From Nectonema munidae (taxonomy: Eukaryota; Nematomorpha; Nectonematoida; Nectonematidae), in NCBI GenBank assembly GCA_030549495.1, contig JAUIRK010001056.1:645001-709000 (forward strand): a stretch of 64,000 nt of DNA, read 5' to 3'. Of this stretch, positions 21,968 to 33,400 are shown in pieces. The position numbers were made by a program, and so were the translations under genes. The notes under the pieces are model-generated. The model was not told the origin of the DNA and made no database searches. It saw nothing but the letters and a program-made list of their open reading frames with translations. Positions within the stretch are counted from its first letter, which is position 1; the number at the start of each line of letters is the position of its first letter.

Positions 21968-23549
21968 ACAGCGAAATGTTGCGCCATGATGTGTCCAAAA
22001 AGAGTGTCACCCTACGATAAATCATGTATGGAGAAATGATTCCATTAATTGATGGGCATCGAATCCATAAATTTGTAATGCAAAACAAAACAACAGAAAG
22101 TCAATGTAATACTTGCATAATTGTACTATATATAATCGTTAATATTGAGTGAACGATTGCATGCATATTCGAAAATAGAATCAAAGCAGGAAAAAACAAT
22201 GCCATCTTAAGTTGTTCTCACTACTCTATCTCCTATGCGGCCAATCTTTTATCTATCGTTTTTCATTGCTCTTTCACTATCACTCAGATAAATTATTATT
22301 GGTGCGCTCTTTACCATAACATATATTGAATACAGAAATTTTATTTATGTTACAATGAAATTTCAATTTATATTCTTACAAACACTTCAACATCTAAAGT
22401 CATAGATGATATAAGAAAGATCTTGATGAGAATGATTTTCGCCCAGATCATTTAGTAATTAAATTATACTAATTAAAAAATCAAGGTATCAATAGGAAGA
22501 CAAGGCATTCACATGAAAAGGTAAAAAGATCACGATAGGACAAAGTCAAAAGTCAACGTAATGCGCCATTTTATTTAGCCCTATGCATAGCTAGCGTACT
22601 TAATATTTTTTTGAAATAATTGGCAATATATATGCCTGACTCCTTTTTTAGTTGGGAAGAAAACTTGGCCTCAAATGGAAGCACTCTGGTGTGCTGTGTA
22701 AGGAGGTGATAAAGTTCCTTCAAAATTGATGGTATTTATGAGTGCTTTTCATTTTTGGTATAAGGTGTGAGGTTCACGTCGTAAGTCATTTTTAAGATGT
22801 GTGGCAAGGTGAGTATGGAGTTCGGCCGTAGTATACCTTAATTTTGGGTTAGGCATGATAAAAATAATCTTAAGAAAATTATTGAACGTAACATATATAA
22901 ATAATAAGAAACTGAGTTCAGTTTATAATTTATTGAAGTTTAGATATATATTATTCCCAAATATACATGTTTTTATATAAATATATATTATATTCATGAA
23001 TACCTCCCATAGTTTTGATAATTGGATTTCAATGGTTTCTAAATCCACACAATATTCTCTATGATCTATGGAAAAGTTTGTAATTCCATATTATAAATAA
23101 TCCGAGTCAACAATTTTTTTTAGAACAATAACCTATTGGAATAAAACTCCCCATAAATTGAATCTTCACTAGAATTCTTTATATAATTTTAAAGTTAAAA
23201 TATTTTATCGATTAGTATAGTAAAACATGTAGAATTAAAAGCTGTTGTTTCTCAGTTTAATATTTTACGTAATCTAATTTTTTAAATTAATTTTCAATAT
23301 TAATTAATTACTGTAATTATAAAATGTATTTTTTATTTTTTTTCATATTTCCGTCTTGTTTATTATTTAGACATTTATGTATATCAATTTATTAATGTAG
23401 TATATTTTTAAGTTTTTTTTCCAATACTTGGTGTTTTTGATTTCAACAGGGGCGTAGCCAGTTGAGGACAAAGTCCCCCCCCCCCCCCCACCACTAATTT
23501 CACAGCCCTAACTTCCTTTTTTTGGATTTAGGGTAGATTTTTATATAAA
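21968..23549. other. Intergenic or first-intron stretch; nothing recognised
   Basis: AT-rich. No exon suitable for the neurexin IV-like signal peptide could be read. A run of 14 C lies at about 23,477. Confidence 0.35.
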
Positions 23550-23676
23550 GGATCGTTCACATTTGACGTCAACCTTTTTTTTTGATAAATTTCAACCCCC
23601 TCATGTCAACTTTGAGATATATCATCGCTTAGCCCCCCCCCCCCTGTTTTAGTTGACGTCAATTATGAACGACCCC
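23550..23676. mobile_element. Palindromic MITE
   Basis: GGATCGTTCACATTTGACGT at the left mirrors TTGACGTCAATTATGAACGA at the right, about 127 bases in all, with a run of C near the right end. Superfamily not assigned. Confidence 0.6.
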
Positions 23677-24658
23677 TAAGCATGAGCATGTATGTTGAGA
23701 CTAATTGAGACTTTATTTGTATAACACCAACTGAATGCATCTGTCTCTTGCCAACTTCAATGTGTTTGCTCATATGATATGTATGCTATGAATGTGTATA
23801 TGCATAGATTCAACTGCTTTTCGAGTTTTACTCCTCTTTTTAGACACGATTGATCGACACTGAAGGAATAAAACAGTTTCCTTCTCTGACTGAGTATCAT
23901 ATTTTCATTACAGAATGACTTATCACTTTGATGTTTAGAAAAACTTTAGCCCCACAAACTCCTCTTCTGCCCTTCCAACTTCCCATTTCTGGCTAAGTCA
24001 ATGAATTAATATATAACTTTAACACATAGAATTTCATTCAAGCGGCTTTCAAACTTTTGAATATCCTACAAATTTGAAATTTTCGTTTTTAATCACACTA
24101 TATATGTCTATTATATGTTTATATATTCTTTTGATATGAAATAAATTTCTTTTTCTTCTATTTGAGTCCTGACTGGTGATTTCAAAATATAGCAGCTCAA
24201 ACTTTGAAAAGTATAAAAAGGTATATAAAATATAGCAAATTTACTTTCATAAAGGGAAAAAAGAAGAAAAAACGAAGTAAATAACATCATTTATCAAATT
24301 TAACTCGAACATTAATCAAGAAAATAATTTTGAAAAAATTTAAAATTGTGTCCATTTTAAAGTTTGTTTAAAAATATATTTAAAAAATTTTTTTGCGAAT
24401 TCCTATTTAAAAATTTATTTCTATTTTATAAAATACCTTCTATAAAAAGGTTAACTACATCATTTCAAAGAAATAAAAAAATAATATTTATCAGTGTAAT
24501 GAACATCCGCGTAATAACGATGAAATTAAAATTTATCAATTTACTTAATACTGAGTTACTAAGAACAAATCTCAAAAATATATAATTTAAGGATTAAAAT
24601 GTTTTTTTGGATACTATTAAAAAATAATAGAGTGGGTTAGATGGACTAGAGTGCATTG

Positions 24659-25108
24659 GATTAGATCTGTGTTTCTCAACCATTTTTTACTCATGGATCC
24701 CTTTTCACTTCTTTTTTTCTTGGTGGACCCCTTCATGGACAAAAAAATATTTAATTTGATATATTCACTAATAAAATTTTTCAGGTTATGATAAAGAAAA
24801 TAGTATATACTTAGAATTCATATTGAAAGAAAGCGAATCTAATGCAACAATTTTTTTAATAAAAAAGAAAGACATTTAATAATCCTTGTGGTTGATGCGG
24901 CTCAAGAAGTTTCTTTATATCTGATTGCATTGAAGTTAATGTTAGTCGTAAAGCACCTCTTTTTACGATGTCAAGTCTATTTTCTTAATGGACAAAGAAA
25001 TATCATTGTAGAACCCCAATTTAGATTATTTTGCCTGTGGACCCCCTGAATTATTATATGGACACCTAGGGTCCATGTGGACCCTGGTTGAGAAACCACG
25101 GATTAGAT
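24659..25108. mobile_element. hAT MITE with perfect 8-base target duplication
   Basis: The body is 24,667-25,100, flanked by GATTAGAT. The ends are CTGTGTTTCTCAACC and GGTTGAGAAACCACG, followed inward by GTGGACCC-like inverted blocks on both sides. No coding capacity. Confidence 0.9.
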
Positions 25109-25379
25109 GAACACCAAGATTTATGTTATTAATTTTCAAACATTATTTTACACCAATACTTACAATTTTTATTATTAGCTTGATGTAAAAGTTGGTTCAA
25201 CCATATTCAAAATACTTTGATATAGGGCAGAGGGGAAGATAGTTTTCATTGAAAGATCCCATCTGCCAGATAATTTTTCACGTATAGATTTGAAGAGGTA
25301 GGAAACAGTTTGGACAAATTGTTTCTAACAAATCTTTGCATATATGCGTGCCTCGAAAAGTTGGCATATAAGAACTTTA

Positions 25380-26960
25380 TTAATTTTACCATTGTATTTT
25401 GCTTTTCTGAGTATCACTATCAGAAAACAGTTGGTTCTGTAAAATAAACACGAAGAAATTTCCTATGATATTTTTTCAAGTGAAAGATCTACAGTCAAAA
25501 GAACAGTGTACAAGACGTGCTAAATTTTTTTCCAAGTGTTACTGCTAAGTTTAATAGAGGAAATGCATGCCAACACTTATGACGATGTTTAAATATAGTA
25601 TTATGTCAAGAAAACACCAAACATTGCTACATTTTCGCCCATAGTTAATAACTTTAATAAGCATTTAAGTAACCATCTTGTTTCTCAAAGACAAACAGTG
25701 AATGTAAAAATTAAGAAATTAAGAATAGAGAGTGTTAGCTGAAGTTTAGAGTGAATTAATAATAAACTACTAGGACGGGTTGTGATTATGTCAAAAATTT
25801 TAGGAAGCAATCGGTATCCAATAATAAAATTTGGGTGACGAAATATTGGCCTATATCTCTATATGTAGGGGAGATTATTAAATTTACTTATAAGGAGTTT
25901 TCAATTCGATTTGTTTACAGTTACACTATGATCGATTTCTTCTCCTCCTTGTATTTTTTTCAAGCCATACACTGATACTTCCTGATTTAGAAAATGTACT
26001 GGTATTTATCAGTTGGTTCCGAAAAATAAACACAAAGACTTTCCCTATAATATTTTTGTTCGAGTGAAAGATCTACAGTCAAAAGAAGAGGGTAAAATCG
26101 AAGCGCTTAGGCTGTTAAAAGTCTTAGAGGAAATGTATGCTAAATAAAAACACATCGAGAAAAGGTCTCATAGTAGGCGGAATTTGGTGAATAAAATCAT
26201 TAGGATTTTTACTTGTTGTTGTTAAATAATTTAAATGTCCAATCTTTAAGATGATATATATGCCTATATATACGCCTATAAGAGTGATTTTTAACATGAA
26301 TAAGTTTGATCACACTGCAAAAATTTTTTATCGAAATAAATAGTTAAAATTGGAAGAAATTTTTAAACAGAGAGTTGGGATATTTCTCTACAAAAATTTC
26401 AACGGTTATTTGCAAAGTGTGTTCGGATCCTCGATTAGTTATAACAAGAAACCCACATACAATACTAGAAGCTCAAACGAGACAATAAGGATTGATTACA
26501 GGCTTAAAGGGTCAGATATTTCAATTTTATTTTTTTATATATATTTTTTATTGGAAAAAATCTAATCACGGTCATTTTTGGTTATTGATTTTTCCCTGTA
26601 TCGATGATATTTATTTAAAATATGTTATACATGTTGTGAATATATATTATATATAGATATATATATAATTTTTTAGTTTTTTTCTCTTTGTAAATACATT
26701 TTTTTGCAATAAAATTTTTTACTCTATTTTTTTGGTAATCATCTTGATTCTTAGAGACGAACAATGGATGTAGAACTGAAGAAACGTAACTTTAAGGGAG
26801 TTTAAAACGTTTTGGCTAAATGATGGTGTGAATTTGTAATATTACACGAAAACTATTTATAGTTACCAAAGATTGCCTTATATCTCTGTATGTAGGGAAG
26901 ATTATTAAATGTACTTATAAAGAATGTTGTTATTCATTCAATACGATTTGCTTGAATTTT
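25380..26960. repeat. Old partial tandem duplication
   Basis: Three blocks recur in the same order. TGAAAGATCTACAGTCAAAA occurs at about 25,480 and 26,068. CATCTTG(n)TCTNAGAGAC(n)AACA occurs at about 25,674 and 26,740. TATATCTCT(n)TATGTAGGG(n)GATTATTAAAT occurs at about 25,852 and 26,879. Spacing differs by about 450 bases, so one copy has gained or lost sequence. It lies between the neurexin IV-like gene and the ZFYVE21-like start. Confidence 0.75.
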
Positions 26961-27333
26961 ATAAGACATGATATATGTATGGACCCTTAAGAAGACTTCT
27001 AGTTCTATATTAGAAATTTCTAAATGATATTAGCTTTCTCAAAAATGAAATCAGCATATTTAATCTTAGTGAGGTTTTCAATTTAATTTAAGATTGAAAA
27101 AAACACCTAGGAAGTTAAATTATTTCACATATACAAAATAGGATAACAATGCTAAATGATGGTTGTTGATAAAAAGTCCTCTTAAGTGCGTCTTAGTCTG
27201 CTAAATTCTGAAAAGTATGAAAAATAATGCAACAGACCTTAATAAATTGAAAATAACTTTTACTATTTACTTTTATAAAAAATAATGTCAACTTTGTTTT
27301 GTTCCAATCTTTGGACACTTTAATATTTTTTGA

Positions 27334-27441
27334 ATGACAAGATTTTTGAAGAAAACTAAAAGTGGACTTAAATATTATTCTGATTCAGAACAAAGCAATA
27401 TTTTTTATCTAAATGAACCAAATTGGGAACCGGATGAGTTA
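27334..27441 (+). CDS. ZFYVE21: ZFYVE21-like exon 1
   Basis: Codes residues 1-36, including [13 protein letters not shown] and [10 protein letters not shown]; the last holds the FYVE W-x-x-D motif. ATG follows an in-frame stop directly; the donor is gtaaat, phase 0. Confidence 0.82.
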
Positions 27442-30400
27442 GTAAATTCCAATTATTTTTTTGAAAAAAATTATCTCGAATTTTCAGTGCTTTCCTCAGT
27501 TTTTTCGATTTCTCATAAATTTCACTGTCATTTTTCCATTTTCCTGAATTGATTAGCAATTTTAGATTGTTCGCCTTTAACTTTGTTCTCTAGATCTCTA
27601 GATAAAAAATTCTTTTATTCCTATCTATATAAGAGTAATTTTAATTATAACATTAAGTTTAAATTCGTATTTATGTAAATATCTATTCAAGAGTAATTAT
27701 CAATATAACATTGCAATTTATTTTAGTTGTTATGACCATTACTTGCATATATAGCAATTTTGCACACAACACGGTGCTTACTTATCATAAAACTGATTTG
27801 ATGTATTTTATTGAGTTACTATTCGATAAAATCAAATAATCAATAAAATTTACAACATATTAGTTCCAACATTTCGATACTGTTTATTCTAGATTCACTT
27901 CTAAAAACTTTTAATCTGCAATATTTCGATGAGTATAGGGAAAACTCAGCTAAGAATATTATAAAACATCCTTTATAAATCTTAGAACTATTAAAAGCTT
28001 CAAGGAGACATTAAAAAGTAAATGAAAAGTAGATTAAGGATCTTAAATTTTAATTTTTTAATTTGCGTCATTTTATCTTAGGAATACTATACACATTCAT
28101 TGCCAATATAATAGCTTACATTTATAGCGAATTATTTTTTTGTGTCTTTTCTATAAGAAGATGCTTCAAAAAAATTTCTATGGACGTGCTGGTTCAGAAA
28201 CAGTTTTTTCCGTTCCAAGTCATATTTGAAGAAGGCGTTGTTAATTATTTTCAAAATAATTATTATATTTATTTTCAAGTCTTATTTCTTGTTTCATAGA
28301 ATTTTTATTTTCCTACCTTTCAATTATATGGGCTTCTACAAGAAGCGTAGAAGCCAATGTTTTTGTACTAACCATATCTATTTATTATGTTAAGTTATTT
28401 TGTAGCTTAATTTATCAATTTTCAATATTTTGCTTAAAAAGTTCATAAATATAAATTTTACTGAAAAACGGTAAGTAAGTTAAGTTTAATTTTAAATATT
28501 TTATCTGAAAAATATGTTTCCTTTTTCAACAAAATATTTTTGCGAAACAGAATTTTCAACACTTCTTGTATCAAAAGCTAAGTAATGAAATCGATTTAAA
28601 GTTCAAAGTAATTTGCTCTATGCGTTGTCTTCTTTAAAACCTAAAGTTAAGAAACTTGTGAAATTCATCTCGAGCATAAATAGGAACATTGCTTTTCAAA
28701 TATTTTTTTATAATACAATTACAAATATGGGTACCTCTTGGTATACAAATAATAAATATATATTCAGGTAAAATGTGGTTTGATGTTTTTATTGAATAAA
28801 GCGGGAGTGTCTAGTAAGGGTGGCGTGAGCTTTTTTAAATTTATAAAGGGGGCTTGGAAAAAAAAGTGCTTGCGAACCACTGTGATATCAAAAAGGCTTG
28901 AAATAAAAGAAAGTGGTCATCTCTTGGATCGTATTTTTAAAAAAAGAAGCTTAAAACAAAAAAAAAACTTGATCTTTTTTTTTTAAAAAAGAAATTTAAA
29001 ACGTTAGATTTTTAAACTTCCATCTTATAAGCTTCTATCATTCACTTTTTGATACATTGGTTCACTGCAAAATTTTTCTTGTCATAAAATGCTCTTAGAC
29101 TCCTAATTGTTGGACAAGAACGAGAAAATGCAAACACGCCTGAAAGTTCAAATAAAAGAAAAGTATTTCTTGAAAAGCTTCTATATTTTTAAGCTCAAAA
29201 TAATTCTATCGTTTTATGGATGAAACAAATTTTGAGCTGAAAGCGCAACATTAGCACATTTTTCTTTGATTTTTACTTTAATGTGCTGGACTGTAACACA
29301 TGGCTTACTTTCTATAATCCCTTCTACTCTAAGTTTTTTGATCTATTTCCTTCTTTTTTTTTTGGGATTTACCTTTTCGATATATTCATAACGTTGAAGA
29401 AGAGATTTTACTGTAGAGTATTTAATACCCGCAATGTTCGATGCTTCGCATATTGTAAAACTTTTCTCTACAACAAGTTTATCCATTTCTTCTCTTTTTT
29501 CAGAAGAAATTTTTGCATACTTGTAAGGAAAAAGATAACAAAAGCAAAAATGAAAGTTGAAGTGTTTTCTGCCTATTTATAGTGTAATTTATGCGGACCG
29601 ATTCAAATACACGCGTGTGTAGCAAAAATGATGAAGTGTAAAGGAAATTGTTTTGTTATTTGTTTTCTAATCCAGTTGGAGTAATAAATTTATATTTTGA
29701 AAAAGGCATAACTTTTAGATGTAAAACTTTTTACAACATAAAAGCATAAATATTAATATTTGCTAGATTTTTCATTCAAATAGCCATTAATCAGGTAGGC
29801 TGCTAAATCATGCAAATTAAATCTTTGGTTTTTAAAATAATATCAAGTTTAGCTAGGTTAACTTATGATAAAAAAAGAAAAAAGATAAGCGCTTTGAAGA
29901 TTTATAGGTGAGGATTATTATTAGATATTTTGCTTTCACAACTACTAAAATTCCTATAAAAAAAGACAAGTTAAAAATGGAAAAAGATGAATTCAAAATG
30001 AAAAGGACGAATTCAGAGTGAAAAAGGACGAATTCCAAATAAAAATGTTATGCAAATAAATGTAAATTTGATTGTACTAAATATAATCGAGCTTAAATTT
30101 ACTAAAAATTTAAAAATATTTAATTAGTTAAGGCCATGCATAATAAATATTTTAATAGTGAAAGTGCTTGCAAATTCATCTTGCTATAAATTTTCCTCCT
30201 TTTAACAGTTGTGTTACAAATTTTTTTATTATTCTATTTTAGTATCGCCATAAAAGGGTTAAGAGAATTAGCATTGAAAATTTAGGACCCAAACAACTTT
30301 TGCTCAAGATTTCTTAAACTATAAACTAAGATGAAATAAAATAAATAAAGAATACAGATGGGCATTCCAATATGCTTTCCCTGTAGAAATTGTTTTTGAA

Positions 30401-33400
30401 AATTGTAGTTGACATAAAACTCTGACTCCGTCCTTCTACGGTTAATTGGGAAATGGATCGATTTGCATTCTTTTTGAAAAAAATTAAGCACAAAAGTGTA
30501 ATGAATTCTTTTAATTTGAAATAAATAATAAGTTGTAACACTTTCAACAAACACAGCATTTCATTAGAGCATGTGCATTTTAAAATTTAGAAATGTCTTT
30601 TTTTTATCTAGGCCGTTAAATGCTCCAAATGCAAGCGCACTTTTGACTTCTTCAAACGAAAGGTACGATATATCCTTTTAAATCCTTTTTTTCATCTGAA
30701 TTTGCAGATACGCACTTTAAAATTTTTCTTCAGTAGAAATTTATACCGACGAATAAAAATGTTTACATTCAAGTTTATTTTGTTATATTTTTTTTATACC
30801 TTTTTTAAAACTTTCGGATGCACCACTTTATGAAAAATTTTGCACGTTTTTCATTCATGAATCCTGCCAATTTAACAATGTTGGAGGTAGAGAATGGATT
30901 TCTACAGGATTTGGTGTTGAATTTCTCCTAAATGATAATAATTAGTTTTATTGAAATCATATTTGCCGATTGATAAAAATTTGAAATTCTCAAAAGTGGT
31001 CGATAACCGCTGTTGTATATCTAGGGTATCATTGAAATTTCTTTTTTGAGACACAAAATACATTCATGTACTAATTTCATCTTTGAATATGTGACTAGCG
31101 GCTATGCTCTTAAACAGTTTTTATTCAGAAAAAAAGTTGTTCAATCTGTGTCTCAAAAAAGGTCTTTTCAGTAAAGTGAATGATAGTTCCTAAAAATTAC
31201 GTTTCAAAAGAGCGTATGATTTCTGAGGTATGAAGCATGCTAAACTGAAAACACTGGTAGGAATCATATTATAAATTTGCTGCTGATGGAGTTCAACTCA
31301 TAATAATAAATAAAATTCTCACCACTATTTATTTGAAAGTCGTTAAGTTAAGTGCTGTTTCCTATAAAAATTTAAAGAAGTTTGAATACGAATGCGCGTT
31401 TTTTGCTAAATCTAGTCGTCAGCTCATCTTTTCTATTGTTTTTATATAACTTGAAGCACACAATTGAATTTTATGCGACATTCGTGTTCCATTTGGCGTG
31501 GAATGGTTAAGATGAGACGCAAACATAACCTTTTCGGGAGATTGAGTCTCAAATGAACGAAAAATAAAAATAGTTTGATTTAAGTTATATGAAAATTCTT
31601 TCAAAAAGAAGAGCAGAGTATTAATTTTAGAAAACTAATATGATTAAGGCCCATTTTTCCGAAGACTACTTTTCCCATCTTTTCACTAAGTTTTTATATA
31701 CTTAGAGCAGATTTTTCTTAAAATAAGTGTTAAAAATAGGTCTATATATTAACATTAGATGAGCGCGATAATTATGGCCTAAAGAGTTAATATTCTCTCT
31801 GATTGCGAAATGAAGGACGGGCTTTCTTACTCTAAAGGTAAAGTTGACGTGTTTTCCATCGACAGGGTGCAATTGCACCGCTTGTGAGCAAAAGGCTTGC
31901 TACTGGGTCGAACCCGAGAGCTTGTGGGGTGGAAGAGGAGTATCCCAGGAACCTTATTCACGCTTTTGCATGACCCTTTGCAGCACCACTGCCGAAGATG
32001 TGGGGGCTGCTTCTGCAATGCCTGCTGCCAAAACCTGTTCCCACTGCCACGCCTCCACTTCATCGACCCGGTCAGAGTGTGCATGAGCTGCTGCGAGCGC
32101 GTGCGCGCAGAGAACCTCTTCTTCTCCACCCACCTCCCTCTCCTCTTGCAAGGCTGCACCCTCATGACGCGCTTCACGAGAAACCCCTTCTGCGAAGAAA
32201 CATCCTTTACCTCAGGCAACGCTCACCCTCACTCGTGCACCGATGTTCCCTACAAGCCTTCCTTTTGTTCCATCCTTCTTGAAAAGGGGTATTACTAATT
32301 CTTTTCAACAAAATGAATAACATCTAGGATCAGTTGTAGTATACGTCGTTTCAACTTTGAGAAAAAATTTTATAAGGAATCGGATGAAGGGCTAGAAAAA
32401 CGCTCAAGATTTTATTGTTTTGGGAATGTGAAGTTGCAAAAAATATTCAATCGTAGAAAAATTATTCTCGACAATATACTTGGTATGAAACATAGGATTT
32501 ATAAATAATCTTTCTTGAAAATACGATCCCAAGATTCAATGTAAATTCTTATCGGTCAATCCATTGACAGAAAAATTCATCGACAAATGATTCGTAATGT
32601 TTTTATATATTTTCACTGTAATTTGTAACTTGTAATTTTTCACTTTTCCTAAATGTCGCGTTTGCCACAGTGTAACCAACCTAAATACAATGTCTTTAAG
32701 ACTTTAGAATATTCGCGCCAACATGTGGACTGTGAATGGCAAAAATCGGTAGAAAGATAGCAGCCGCGAATGGCAAACCCAACTGCCAAATAATGGTAGC
32801 CATTTGGAGCTAATAAATTTATAAAAATGTGAATTATTATTATTTTTTGCTGATTTATAATTATATCCAATCAAGGAACGAATTATACACAGAAAATAAA
32901 TTAATAATAATACAAATGAGAAAGATTTAATATCCTGAATAGATAACAAATTTGCCAGGATAACATTTAATTTTTCACATTCCTTTTCCCTGCTAAAAAG
33001 TGTCAATGTGGAGCTTTTGCTTTAGAAAGCAGCTTTGTTGTGGGTACCCAGCCCATTCATAGCAGGGAATATACGTGTTTAACTTCGATGCCAGGAGTGA
33101 GCATAGAGTATTTCTCACGCCTTTAACTAGACTTGTTCGAAACCGAAACGAAAGCTTTTTAGTAGATGTAGGTAGAAGTATCATTTGTAGTAAATTAACT
33201 GATTTGCATTTACACTTACATTTTTAGGATCTCTCTACGATAATGACTATACAAAACTGTCAACCAAACACTAACAAAAAGAGGTAGAATTTGAAACTCA
33301 AAGCGCCAGACGCTTAAAAATCTCTAAAATACCGCCTAAGTCGGTAAAGTTGGCATATATGATTTGGGCTCAATGAGACACTACTCTCATAAAATAAAAA

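Noticed and set aside
30282-30559. Overlapping minus-strand frames of 77 and 90 codons
   Set aside because: No domain, no splice support, inside a ZFYVE21-like intron; chance frames.
31870-31920. Cysteine pattern [11 protein letters not shown] on the plus strand
   Set aside because: First considered as a KIF4-like cysteine cluster, but it lies in the SINE on the wrong strand.
31827-32219. 130-codon minus-strand frame and three other overlapping frames
   Set aside because: Shadows of the GC-rich FYVE exon and its flanking SINE; high GC removes stops.
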